This document shows positions 51,122 through 59,467 of a DNA stretch of 64,000 bases, one piece after another. The notes beneath the pieces are model-generated. The model ran no database searches. It worked only from the letters and a program-made list of their open reading frames with translations, and was not told where the DNA came from. Each line of letters opens with the position of its first letter. Within the stretch, counting starts at the first letter, position 1. The stretch lies in contig BQMY01000115.1 in assembly GCA_022181065.1 (NCBI GenBank), positions 1 to 64,000 of the forward strand, written 5' to 3'. Both the position numbers and the translations under genes were made by a program. This DNA comes from Melioribacteraceae bacterium. Lineage in GTDB: Bacteria > Bacteroidota > Ignavibacteria > Ignavibacteriales > Melioribacteraceae.

Positions 51122-51148
51122 TAAACTCTATTCATATTGCTTCGATAA
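51122..51148 (+). promoter_or_regulatory. Sigma-28 promoter of the chemotaxis operon
   Basis: TAAA (51122-51125), 15-nt spacer, TTCGATAA (51141-51148). Same architecture as the flagellin promoters. Expected transcription start is close to 51155, which argues against the GTG at 51155 as start of the first gene. Confidence 0.7.
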
Positions 51149-51187
51149 TTCAATGTGATTAAATGTATAAAAAATCAGTCACAGAGC

Positions 51188-52570
51188 ATGGAAGCCATGA
51201 ATAAAGAAACTATTTTGTTGAAATTAAGATCAACAGACCCCTCTGAGAAGATTGAAGCCATAAATACCTTTTTTGATGAGGATATCACCGAAGAATATGC
51301 TGCTGAAGTGACAAAAATGATTACAGATTCTGATAAAGGTGTTAGAAACGCTGCCGCGTCTATACTCACCTTTAAATGTGATCAGAAAGCTTGTAAAGAA
51401 CTAGTCCCTTTCATAGCGTCTGAAGATATTTCTATCAGAAACCTTGCAGGTGAAATTCTTATTAAAAATGGTAGTGTTTCAGTCCCTTCACTGGTAGAGT
51501 ACCTTGACAAAGGAAACGATGATGACAAAAAATTCATCATTGATGTATTAGGGCTAATTGAAGATTCCTCCGCAGCACCCAAAATTCATGAGATAATGAA
51601 TGTAAACAAAAACGATAACGTGCTGCTCGCATGTTTGGAGGCCCTTGGGAGACTAAAGTGTAAAGAAGCTGTAGAAGATATTATTGTAAAGTATGATGAG
51701 AATGAATTATTCAAACCTACCTGTATAGAAGCTCTTGGCTCTATTGGTACATCGTTATGTCTGGAATTTATTGTTGAGAGATATCTTATTGAAGATGAAT
51801 TGACAAAATATTCCATGATTGAGGCGTTAGGGCAGTTAGGTTTACCTGATTCAATTGAGTTTCTGGTACAACAGCTTGAAGAGTGCGAACCATCACTTAT
51901 AACTCCAACAGTTGGCGCAATATATAGTCTTGCAGAACGATACGCGATATATCCGGTTGTTAATGACAGGCTTAAGTCTGCGTTGATAGAAACAATTAGA
52001 GAAGGTGAACTTGGATACAAGAGAGCGGCTTTAAGTCTGGCGGGTGAGCTTCGAGATAAAGAATATCTGGGAGCAATATTGCATGTATATGGTATTGACT
52101 ATGGTCTGGATGAGCAGATCAAAGCAAAACTCTTCAATGAGCCTCTGTTTGTTATAGAAAATACTCCTCCATTATTATTAAGAAATGATAAAAACTCTCT
52201 TGGCCTATTAACACTTGTCAGGGATGTAATATTCAACAATGTTGAAATATTTGAGGCGGATGTTGAGCCATCTGCCATGCAAAATCTTCTTAATGGAATT
52301 GCGGAAAATCTAACTAACTCCGACGAAGAAGCAAGAAAAACATCGATGGAATTACTCTTTGTACTCGATGTTGAAACCGGCTTGTTATTCCTGGATACAA
52401 TGTTGGAAGATGATAATATGTGGAATAAAATAAGACTGCTGGAAATGTTGGAAGAAGTTAACGATGAAAGAGCAGATAATGCATTACGAACTCTTTCAGG
52501 TGATCAGGAATCAATGATCAGCGAAAGAGCGGCAACGATATTAGAAAACAGAACTGTCTCAAATTTATAG
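51188..52570 (+). CDS. HEAT-repeat protein at the head of the chemotaxis operon
   Basis: 460 residues from ATG 51188. An in-frame GTG at 51155 would be at or near the transcription start, and ATG 51197 is also possible. No strong Shine-Dalgarno decides this. The body is a series of HEAT/PBS-lyase-like helical repeats, for example TDSDKGVRNAAASIL, ASEDISIRNLAGEILIKNGS, VLLACLEALGRLKCKEAVED and KPTCIEALGSIG. The final repeat region (from about 375) contains DSDEEARKTSMELLF-like units. Such scaffolds bind other proteins. Its place immediately before cheR suggests it interacts with the chemosensory array or switch, but no function is established from sequence. A 12-bp gap separates it from cheR. 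Confidence 0.75.
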   Translation: MEAMNKETILLKLRSTDPSEKIEAINTFFDEDITEEYAAEVTKMITDSDKGVRNAAASILTFKCDQKACKELVPFIASEDISIRNLAGEILIKNGSVSVPSLVEYLDKGNDDDKKFIIDVLGLIEDSSAAPKIHEIMNVNKNDNVLLACLEALGRLKCKEAVEDIIVKYDENELFKPTCIEALGSIGTSLCLEFIVERYLIEDELTKYSMIEALGQLGLPDSIEFLVQQLEECEPSLITPTVGAIYSLAERYAIYPVVNDRLKSALIETIREGELGYKRAALSLAGELRDKEYLGAILHVYGIDYGLDEQIKAKLFNEPLFVIENTPPLLLRNDKNSLGLLTLVRDVIFNNVEIFEADVEPSAMQNLLNGIAENLTNSDEEARKTSMELLFVLDVETGLLFLDTMLEDDNMWNKIRLLEMLEEVNDERADNALRTLSGDQESMISERAATILENRTVSNL

Positions 52571-52581
52571 TTGATGAGTCC

Positions 52582-53487
52582 ATGATAAATACAAAATTTG
52601 CTAACTCGGCACTATCAAAAAATATATTAAACAAGTATTCCGGAAGTGAGTCGGTTCCTCTAACGGATGCGGCTTTTGAGGAATGGAGAAAATATATTTA
52701 TGATAGGTGTGGAATCTACTTTCAGGATAATAAAAAATATCTTCTGGAAAGCAGATTACAGAAACGGATGAAATTCCTGAATCTTGGTAGCTATCAAGAA
52801 TACTTTAAATACGTTAAATTCAGTCCGCCCGGATCTGATGAAATTAAATATCTTTATGAAGCGATAACTATCAACGAAACATTCTTTTTTAGAAATCAAC
52901 CTCAAATAGATGCTTTGGTTACTAAAATAATACCTGAACTTATGGCATCCAGACCATCTGTTGGTAGACAAAAAGTACGTATCTGGAGTGCCGCAAGTTC
53001 TTCGGGAGAGGAAGCTTACACAATAGCAATGGCGGTGACCGAATTATTAAAGCCGAAATACCCCGGTCTTGAGGTTGAAATTGTTGGAACCGATATAAAT
53101 TATGCCGTGGTTGAAACTGCACAGAAAGGTATATATAAAGAATATTCTGTAAGGAACACTCCGGCATATTACCTGAAAAAATATTTTAAAACTAGTGGAA
53201 ATACTTTTGAAATAGACCCTTCCCTGAAGAAGATGGTTTCATTTAAGGTGCTAAATCTTTACGACGATATGAGCATGCGGATGATGAGAAGTTTTGATAT
53301 AATTTTTTGCGCTAATGTGTTGATATACTTTGATCTGAAATCCAAAATTCGTGTTGTGAACCATCTTTACAATTCTCTTAACAAGGATGGGTATTTATTT
53401 ATAGGTTATTCGGAAACTTTACATGGTATTTCGAAAGCCTTCAGAGTGGTAAGTTTTCCAAAAACAATTGGTTACAAAAAGGAGTAA
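52582..53487 (+). CDS. cheR: Chemoreceptor methyltransferase CheR
   Basis: 301 residues. The N-terminal helical domain (FEEWRKYIYDRCGIYFQDNK) is followed by the SAM-binding domain. ITINETFFFRNQPQ is the family signature, VRIWSAASSSGEEAYTIAM is the SAM loop, IVGTDINYAVVETAQ the acidic motif, and FDIIFCANVLIYFD the later signature. It methylates glutamates on receptors using SAM. It also carries a 25-residue N-terminal extension. CheB, its opposing enzyme, is encoded downstream in the same operon. Confidence 0.94.
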   Translation: MINTKFANSALSKNILNKYSGSESVPLTDAAFEEWRKYIYDRCGIYFQDNKKYLLESRLQKRMKFLNLGSYQEYFKYVKFSPPGSDEIKYLYEAITINETFFFRNQPQIDALVTKIIPELMASRPSVGRQKVRIWSAASSSGEEAYTIAMAVTELLKPKYPGLEVEIVGTDINYAVVETAQKGIYKEYSVRNTPAYYLKKYFKTSGNTFEIDPSLKKMVSFKVLNLYDDMSMRMMRSFDIIFCANVLIYFDLKSKIRVVNHLYNSLNKDGYLFIGYSETLHGISKAFRVVSFPKTIGYKKE

Positions 53488-53495
53488 ATAATAGA

Positions 53496-53861
53496 ATGAA
53501 AAAGACTATTCTTTTCGCTGATGATTCCCCAACGATAAGAAAGTTCGCAACATTTGCTCTTAGTTCAAAGGGGTTTGAAATTATTTCTGTATGCGACGGG
53601 ATGGAAGCTCTTGAAAAACTTCCCGCTGAAAAAATAGATTTAGTTATTACAGACTTAAACATGCCCAATATTGATGGTTTTGAATTGATAAAGGCAATAA
53701 GAGAAAATGTTGACTATACTGATATCCCCATAATTATTCTTTCTTCGCTTGAGAGTGAAGAGGAGATTAAACGGGGGCTTTCAACAGGCGCAAATTCTTA
53801 TCTTGTTAAACCGTTCGATCCAAAACGGATGTTGTATGAAGTATCAAAATATTTGAATTAG
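53496..53861 (+). CDS. cheY: CheY-like response regulator 1
   Basis: 121 residues, a single receiver with FADDSPTIRK, phospho-acceptor in VITDLNMPNIDG, SSLES at the Ser/Thr position, and the conserved Lys in VKPFD. It is most similar to CheY proteins that bind the flagellar switch or act as phosphate sinks. It starts 8 bp after cheR, with AAGGAG in the end of cheR as ribosome-binding site. The next gene, a second CheY, starts 8 bp downstream, so the two probably divide the work of motor control and phosphate sink. Confidence 0.88.
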   Translation: MKKTILFADDSPTIRKFATFALSSKGFEIISVCDGMEALEKLPAEKIDLVITDLNMPNIDGFELIKAIRENVDYTDIPIIILSSLESEEEIKRGLSTGANSYLVKPFDPKRMLYEVSKYLN

Positions 53862-53869
53862 GGGTTAAA

Positions 53870-54247
53870 ATGAGTATGAAATTTCTTATAGTGGATGATT
53901 CGGTAACCATGAGGCGAATAGTAGCAAATTCGTTGCAAAATCTTGGTTTCAAGGAGTATGTTGAAGCATCCGATGGTAAGGACGCTTTACTTAAACTTTC
54001 GGAAGATGATACTATCAACTTTGTGATTACCGACTGGAATATGCCTAACATTTCCGGTTTGGAACTAACAAAAGCGATCAGAAGTGATTCTACACTATCA
54101 TCTATCCCGATTCTTATGGTAACTACTCGTGGAGTGAAGGAAGATATTCTGGAGGCTCTTAACGCCAAAGTCAATAATTATGTCGTTAAACCTTTCACAC
54201 CGCAAATATTAAAGGAAAAAATTGACCAGATTCTTTCGAACTCGTAA
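53870..54247 (+). CDS. cheY: CheY-like response regulator 2
   Basis: 125 residues. Complete receiver: LIVDDSVTMRR, phospho-acceptor in VITDWNMPNISGLEL, TTRG, and Lys in VKPFTPQ. The MRRI and DWNMP features are typical of motor-binding CheY. It follows AGGGG and precedes cheZ by 11 bp. It is a better candidate than the first receiver for the main CheY. Confidence 0.92.
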   Translation: MSMKFLIVDDSVTMRRIVANSLQNLGFKEYVEASDGKDALLKLSEDDTINFVITDWNMPNISGLELTKAIRSDSTLSSIPILMVTTRGVKEDILEALNAKVNNYVVKPFTPQILKEKIDQILSNS

Positions 54248-54258
54248 CGGACAATACT

Positions 54259-55026
54259 ATGAAAAAAGTAACTAACATGACAGAGCTTTTTGAAAAGCTA
54301 AATGACCTGAAGGCTGTATTCAGTTACGGTCAAAAAATTATTCCGGTGTTGCAAAGTCTTATTGACTTTATGCGTGATACTGTTCCACTTCTTGAAACTG
54401 TTAACAATTCTATCGCCGAGAGTACACGGCAAATTCCCAAAGCCTCGCATCACATTACGGATGTTACAAGCGCGACAGAATTGGCTACTACGGAGATTCT
54501 GGATATAGTTGATGTAATTTCGGGTGAAATTGATCAACTTGAAGAAAATCTCAACAGCGAAAAAGAGAAAATAGTTAAAAGAAAAGAGATTTTTGCAAAA
54601 CTTCAGAGTCAGCTCCCTGATACTGATGAAAACAAGGCTTTAGTAGAAGAATATATAAGCTATAATGCAAGTGTTGAAGCGCATGCTGAAATTGCCGAGA
54701 TTCTTCAAAATACCAAGAACAATGTATTTAATATTACACTGTCATTGCAGGTACAAGATATAACTTCTCAGCAACTTGCGGCAGTAAACCACTTGATAGA
54801 AAATGTACAGGACAAACTTGCGTCACTTATAAATGATCTCGAAACAAACGATTTTCAAAATGATACCCCTCCTGAAACAGACGATTTACGTATTTCGGCT
54901 CCTCAAAATTCAACATTCAACCCGGATGCAAAGTATGATAAATCTTCAGAGAATCAGGATATTGCCGATTCAATAGTGAAAAATACAAAAACAAGTCAGG
55001 ATGAAATAGATAAGCTATTTTCATAA
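54259..55026 (+). CDS. cheZ: CheY-P phosphatase CheZ
   Basis: 255 residues, mostly long helices, as expected for the CheZ four-helix bundle. QVQDITSQQLAAVNHLIENV contains D167 and Q171 spaced like the catalytic Asp and Gln of CheZ. The C-terminal end SQDEIDKLFS resembles the CheY-binding peptide at the end of CheZ, joined by a flexible linker (about 200-245). It removes phosphate from CheY-P and shortens the signal. It lies between cheY and cheA. CheZ is best known in Proteobacteria but also occurs in other phyla. Confidence 0.82.
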   Translation: MKKVTNMTELFEKLNDLKAVFSYGQKIIPVLQSLIDFMRDTVPLLETVNNSIAESTRQIPKASHHITDVTSATELATTEILDIVDVISGEIDQLEENLNSEKEKIVKRKEIFAKLQSQLPDTDENKALVEEYISYNASVEAHAEIAEILQNTKNNVFNITLSLQVQDITSQQLAAVNHLIENVQDKLASLINDLETNDFQNDTPPETDDLRISAPQNSTFNPDAKYDKSSENQDIADSIVKNTKTSQDEIDKLFS

Positions 55027-55033
55027 AACTGCT

Positions 55034-56905
55034 ATGGATGAAAACAACAATTATATGATGTTAGCCGATCCCGAAATGAAGGAGATCGTTGATAGTTTTA
55101 TTGTAGAGACCAAGGAAATATTGGAGCAATTAGATACTGATCTGGTATTACTTGAGGAATCACCCAGGGATTCGGAGCTGCTTAATAAAATTTTCAGGGC
55201 TTTTCACACAATTAAAGGAACATCAGGGTTCCTTGGTCTGGTAAAACTTCCAAAAGTTACTCATAAATGTGAAGACATCTTAAATAAATTGAAGAAGGGT
55301 GAGGCTGAGGTTGACTCAATTCTCATGGATGGTATTCTTGATTCCTTTGATACCATTAAAGAACTCGTTGAGTACATTGAAACCAAAAATAATGAGGATG
55401 TTGAGGTAGAAGAGACAATAAAACATCTCACTATGCTGCTTGACAGAATAGAAAACCCCGATAAATATAACGATGCAGAGTTTAATTCGGAAGACAGTGA
55501 TGAAGAGCCTGCTGAAGTAGTTGCGGAAGATGATCTGAGTGATGAAGAATTTGACAAATTGATTCAGGAAAGCTTTAACAAGCAAAACCGGGAAAATAAA
55601 GAAATAGAGAAAAAAGAAACTCCGGTTATAAAAGAAAAAGCTGAAACACAACCTGCCAAATCAAAAAATGTTGAAGTTAAGGCAAACACTCCTGTGAAAA
55701 AAGCAGACGATAGTATCAGGGTGGATGTTGAACGTCTCGATGAATTGCTGAACATAGTCTCGGAACTGGTACTTGGAAGAAATCAGCTTGCCCAGCTAAA
55801 TAATGAATTCGGGCTGGAGTTTGAAGGGACCAAATACGCAAGAGACCTTTCGGAAGCCTCAAGGCAAATTGATCTGATGACCAATGAACTTCAGTTGGTT
55901 GTGATGAAAACTCGAATGGTTAAAATTGGTAAAGTATTTAACCGTTTCCCAAGACTTGTAAGAGATCTTGCACGCGAAACAAAGAAGAATATTCGTCTTG
56001 TTATTAAAGGTGAAGAAACTGAACTTGATAAAACTCTCGTGGAAGAAATTTATGATCCGTTGGTACACCTTGTGCGTAATTCAGCTGATCATGGTCTTGA
56101 AAATGAGGAAGATCGTACTAAAGAGGGTAAAAATCCACAAGGAGTTATCACTCTTAACGCGCAGCACGAAAGTAATAATATTATCATAACTGTCGAGGAT
56201 AATGGCAGGGGAATTGATCCTGATAAAATACTTAACAAAGCCATTAGTAAAGGTTTAATAACAGAAGAACAGGCAAAAGAATTTTCCAAGCAGGATATTT
56301 TTAATCTGATTTTTGTACCAGGGTTCTCAACCGCCGAACAGGTATCGAATGTTTCAGGACGCGGTGTAGGGATGGATGTTGTTAAAACTAACGTTCTTAA
56401 ACTACGGGGTATGATCAATATAGATTCGGAAGTGGGAGTGGGTACCAGGATTAAAATTGTACTCCCTCTCACTTTGGCAATCATTCATGGTATGATAGTA
56501 AAGGTTAGTACAGAATTAGCGGTTATTCCACTTAATTCTGTTCTTGAGGTTGTGAGCGCTTCCGATAGTGAAATTTATACTATCAATCAGAAAGAAGTTA
56601 TCCATTTACGCGATATGACTATTCCCTTATTGTCAATTGAAGATATATTACGAACCTCTTCCAATGGAAAAGAGAAGGAAAAACAGTATATTGTTATAGT
56701 AAAAATTGGTGAAAAGACCTTTGGAATCAAGGTAGATGAATTAATTGGGCAGCAGGAAGTTGTTATCAAATCACTGGGTAATTATCTTGGTGATATAAAA
56801 GGTGTTGCGGGTTCTACTATCATGGGTGATGGAACAGTAGTTATGATCCTTGATCTAAGCGAAATAATAAGTAAATTGGAAAAGAAAGTTGCCAGAACAA
56901 ATTAA
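55034..56905 (+). CDS. cheA: Chemotaxis histidine kinase CheA
   Basis: 623 residues. P1 (HPt) has the phosphorylated His in FRAFHTIKGTSGFLG (about H58). A disordered acidic and Lys-rich linker (about 140-220) follows, with no clear P2 domain. P3 dimerisation (DSIRVDVERLDELLNIVSEL), P4 kinase (VHLVRNSADHGLENEEDR, VEDNGRGIDPDKI, GRGVGMDVVK) and P5 (CheW-like, from about 490) complete the protein. It phosphorylates CheY and CheB in response to receptors. The stretch SDEEFDKLIQESF (about 169-181) resembles a CheY-binding peptide and could replace P2. Its 3' end overlaps cheB. Confidence 0.95.
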   Translation: MDENNNYMMLADPEMKEIVDSFIVETKEILEQLDTDLVLLEESPRDSELLNKIFRAFHTIKGTSGFLGLVKLPKVTHKCEDILNKLKKGEAEVDSILMDGILDSFDTIKELVEYIETKNNEDVEVEETIKHLTMLLDRIENPDKYNDAEFNSEDSDEEPAEVVAEDDLSDEEFDKLIQESFNKQNRENKEIEKKETPVIKEKAETQPAKSKNVEVKANTPVKKADDSIRVDVERLDELLNIVSELVLGRNQLAQLNNEFGLEFEGTKYARDLSEASRQIDLMTNELQLVVMKTRMVKIGKVFNRFPRLVRDLARETKKNIRLVIKGEETELDKTLVEEIYDPLVHLVRNSADHGLENEEDRTKEGKNPQGVITLNAQHESNNIIITVEDNGRGIDPDKILNKAISKGLITEEQAKEFSKQDIFNLIFVPGFSTAEQVSNVSGRGVGMDVVKTNVLKLRGMINIDSEVGVGTRIKIVLPLTLAIIHGMIVKVSTELAVIPLNSVLEVVSASDSEIYTINQKEVIHLRDMTIPLLSIEDILRTSSNGKEKEKQYIVIVKIGEKTFGIKVDELIGQQEVVIKSLGNYLGDIKGVAGSTIMGDGTVVMILDLSEIISKLEKKVARTN

Positions 56906-57950
56906 AGTTTTAGTTGTTGATGATTCTGCGTTCATGCGCAAGTCTATCTCCATAATGCTCGAGGAAGATAAAAACATCAAAGTTATCGGTACTGCAAAAG
57001 ATGGAGTGGAAGGCCTTGAGCTTACTAAAAGATTAAGACCGGATTTAGTTACTCTTGATATAGAAATGCCCAGAATGGATGGACTAACCACTCTCGAAAA
57101 AATAATGAAGGAATGTCCTACTCCCGTGATGATGGTTAGCTCACTAACAACCGAGGGTGCGGAATCTACTTTGAGAGCTTTGGAACTGGGAGCGGTTGAC
57201 TTTATCCCGAAAGAACTTTCATTTGTTAACGTAAACATTATAAAAATCAGAGAAGAGCTAATTAGAAAGGTAAAGGAGATCGTATCTCAAAGATCTCTTC
57301 GTAGAAGATTCAGGAATCTGCGTGCTCCTTCATTAGTGCAAAAACAAATTGAATATACACCAAGATTTAAGTCACTCCCCAAAATTGGTTATAAAGCTGT
57401 CGCTTTGGGAATCTCTACAGGCGGTCCATTATCACTTCAAAAAGTTATACCAAAATTAACTTTTACTTCAGTACCAATGTTTATTGTTCAGCATATGCCT
57501 CCCAAATTCACAAAATCGTTATCACAAAGGTTGAATGATTTATCGAGTATCACTGTGAAAGAGGCAGAAGAAGGAGAAGTAGTTAAAAATGGTACTGTAT
57601 ATATAGCACCGGGTGGTTTTCATATGACGTTAAAAAAACATCCCGGTTTTAATACTATTCATATCTCGGAACAACCTGAAGATACACTCCACCGTCCTTC
57701 AGTAGATGTAATGATGAATTCTGTTATTGATATCTATGGTAAATACACTCTGGGAGTTATTATGACCGGGATGGGTAAAGATGGGAGTGAAGCTGTTGAC
57801 AGACTAAAGAAGGTTGGAGGTTATACAATATCTCAGGATCAGGAAAGCTGTGTAGTTTTTGGCATGCCACGTGCTGTTATTGAGATGGGCAATGCAGATG
57901 TTGTTGCCGATTTAGAAAAAATACCGGTAATTATTAACGAGGCAATATGA
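56889..57950 (+). CDS. cheB: Chemoreceptor methylesterase/deamidase CheB
   Basis: 353 residues with a TTG start that overlaps cheA by 17 bp, with GGAAAAGAAAG upstream. The receiver (about 5-125) has VLVVDDSAFMRKS and VTLDIEMPRMDGL. The esterase domain (about 165-350) has the catalytic Ser in LGISTGGPLSL, His in VQHMPPKFTKS, and Asp in IMTGMGKDGSEA. It removes methyl groups from receptors when phosphorylated by CheA. The next small gene overlaps by 4 bp (ATGA). Confidence 0.94.
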   Translation: MPEQIKVLVVDDSAFMRKSISIMLEEDKNIKVIGTAKDGVEGLELTKRLRPDLVTLDIEMPRMDGLTTLEKIMKECPTPVMMVSSLTTEGAESTLRALELGAVDFIPKELSFVNVNIIKIREELIRKVKEIVSQRSLRRRFRNLRAPSLVQKQIEYTPRFKSLPKIGYKAVALGISTGGPLSLQKVIPKLTFTSVPMFIVQHMPPKFTKSLSQRLNDLSSITVKEAEEGEVVKNGTVYIAPGGFHMTLKKHPGFNTIHISEQPEDTLHRPSVDVMMNSVIDIYGKYTLGVIMTGMGKDGSEAVDRLKKVGGYTISQDQESCVVFGMPRAVIEMGNADVVADLEKIPVIINEAI

Positions 57951-58198
57951 GCAGTAAAAAACAATTCTCCGAACCAGTTTTCAGACAATTGGATATAGAC
58001 GATGACAGACATTCCAATAATATCATTAAGGCAGGTAAAACCCAGATAAGAGGTTCTAAAAAAGTATCAGTCTTTGAGGAAAATGTTGAAGGTATCAAAG
58101 TGATATTGGAAAAAGATAAACAGGATAATATCAAGGAAATAAAGTTTCAGTGTTCATGTGGTCAAACTAAATCGATTGTGCTTGATTATTCTGACTAA
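57947..58198 (+). CDS. Small hypothetical protein coupled to cheB
   Basis: 83 residues, beginning in an ATGA overlap with the cheB stop. The N-terminal 40 residues are charged and probably flexible (FRQLDIDDDRHSNNIIKAGK). The C-terminal part forms a likely small beta unit ending in IKFQCSCGQTKSIVLDY, in which CxC resembles half of a zinc or iron-binding knuckle. I do not recognise the family. Translational coupling suggests a function in the chemotaxis pathway or the following flagellar operon. Confidence 0.65.
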   Translation: MSSKKQFSEPVFRQLDIDDDRHSNNIIKAGKTQIRGSKKVSVFEENVEGIKVILEKDKQDNIKEIKFQCSCGQTKSIVLDYSD

Positions 58199-58287
58199 TA
58201 AATGACAACTGTCTAATTTTAGCCATTCCGACAATCCGCACCCCTTAAAAATCTTAATCCCAAACAAATATTTTTATGGCATTACTT

Positions 58288-58323
58288 TTGAGTTCTTTTT
58301 TCCAGAAAGAAAAAGGAACTCAA
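58288..58323 (+). promoter_or_regulatory. Long hairpin in the flgB leader
   Basis: TTGAGTTCTTTTTTC (58288-58302) pairs with GAAAAAGGAACTCAA (58309-58323) over 15 positions with one G-U and a 6-nt loop. The 3' arm contains AAAAAGGA, a likely Shine-Dalgarno 10-17 nt before the ATG at 58328, so it may control access of ribosomes to flgB. It could also terminate upstream transcripts. Confidence 0.65.
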
Positions 58324-58327
58324 GGTT

Positions 58328-58729
58328 ATGCCAAAATTCGAAACAAAATCATTAGAAAATTTTCTCAGCTATCTCACTGTAAAAAACCATACTATCGCGA
58401 ACAATCTCGCAAACATGGGAACGGTTAATTACAAGAGAGAAGATGTGAAGTTCAAAGATGTACTAGATAGTGAGATTGGTGATGGTGCGATCAGAACTTC
58501 TAATTCTCGTCATCTTGATTTCGATGGTACCGCGGCAGGTGAAAAGAAAAGTTGGGAAATTGTCCAGGATGATCATTCCGATTATTTCTCCGGTAAAAAT
58601 AATGTTGATATTGACAGAGAAATGGCTGACCTCGCACAAAATACGATTAAATATAAATTTGCCACAAAAAAAGTAGGCAAATATTATAGAAATTTACAAG
58701 AAGTTATTAAAAACGGAGGAGCACATTGA
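58328..58729 (+). CDS. flgB: Flagellar proximal rod protein FlgB
   Basis: 133 residues. The rod-protein start SLENFLSYLTVKNHTIANNL (like ...R...iaaNiANadT) and NYKREDVKFKDVL fit FlgB, as does the C-terminal VDIDREMADLAQNTIKYKFA. FlgB forms the inner rod of the basal body. It is the first gene of a large flagellar operon and has a hairpin in its leader. It overlaps flgC by 4 bp (TTGA). Confidence 0.9.
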   Translation: MPKFETKSLENFLSYLTVKNHTIANNLANMGTVNYKREDVKFKDVLDSEIGDGAIRTSNSRHLDFDGTAAGEKKSWEIVQDDHSDYFSGKNNVDIDREMADLAQNTIKYKFATKKVGKYYRNLQEVIKNGGAH

Positions 58730-59223
58730 AAGTAGGTAATAATTTTTCCGGTTTTAATATAAGCGCCAAGGGTATGCGGGTACAAAGAAAAAAGATGAAT
58801 CTTATCGCCGAAAATATCGCGAATGCTGATACAGTTCGTGATAGTAACGGAGACCCTTATCGCAGAAAATACCTAATGGTAAATGAAATAGAAGGTTTGA
58901 ACAGTAATGCCAGCAATACTCCGGGTAAAGTATTAAGATTAGCAGGTTCCGGTGAAACCCATATACAAAACCCGTTTTTGAATTCAGAAGTTAAACAAAA
59001 CGAAGATCGCTTGATATTTAATGTTCAGGAAGACAATAGTGAAGGTGAAGTAGTTTATATGCCTGATCATCCTGATGCAGATGAAGAAGGTTATGTTGAA
59101 ATGTCAAACGTAAATATAATAAATGAAATGGTTGAAATGATTGCTGCAACCAGAAGTTACGAGGCCAATCTTACAGCAATTCAATCTTCAAAACAAATGA
59201 ATAAAGACGCGCTGGAGATATAA
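58726..59223 (+). CDS. flgC: Flagellar proximal rod protein FlgC
   Basis: 165 residues with a TTG start, supported by GGAGGAG 6 nt upstream. FNISAKGMRVQRKKMNLIAE and NIANADTVRDSNGDPYRRKY are the N-terminal rod/hook motif, and VNIINEMVEMIAATRSYEAN is the FlgC C-terminal signature. It forms the rod with FlgB. The next gene, of unknown function, starts at the base after its stop. Confidence 0.93.
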   Translation: MKVGNNFSGFNISAKGMRVQRKKMNLIAENIANADTVRDSNGDPYRRKYLMVNEIEGLNSNASNTPGKVLRLAGSGETHIQNPFLNSEVKQNEDRLIFNVQEDNSEGEVVYMPDHPDADEEGYVEMSNVNIINEMVEMIAATRSYEANLTAIQSSKQMNKDALEI

Positions 59224-59466
59224 ATGAAAATTGGTATGAATACTATAGGTAATTATTCACCATTTCAATTTAATGGAATTAATAAAGCAGCTCAGACACC
59301 AAAAGCAGAAGCAATAAATGATAATGCCATAACAACTGATGAAAAAAACTTCTTCGCGGCAAAGTATCCGGGTAATAGAGAAGAAATAATGCAGCATCAT
59401 TTTTATGGCAGAAGCGGTCAAATGTCCGGTGTTACAGTCGGTACACTTTTCAACAGGAGAGGTTAA
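59224..59466 (+). CDS. Small hypothetical protein between flgC and fliE
   Basis: 80 residues. The first 35 are low complexity and probably disordered (NTIGNYSPFQFNGINKAAQT). The second half, DEKNFFAAKYPGNREEIMQH followed by HFYGRSGQMSGVTVGTLFNRRG, looks like a conserved motif, with a glycine- and arginine-rich end. I do not recognise a named family. Its tight packing between flgC and fliE indicates a flagellar function, perhaps in rod or export gate assembly. Two bases before fliE starts, its frame ends. Confidence 0.75.
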   Translation: MKIGMNTIGNYSPFQFNGINKAAQTPKAEAINDNAITTDEKNFFAAKYPGNREEIMQHHFYGRSGQMSGVTVGTLFNRRG

Positions 59467-59467
59467 G

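Noticed and set aside
58277-58292. ATGGCATTACTTTTGAG as a sigma-54 promoter for flgB
   Set aside because: The -24 part is weak and the -12 dinucleotide is GA. It may still be active but does not meet the standard used for 18811.
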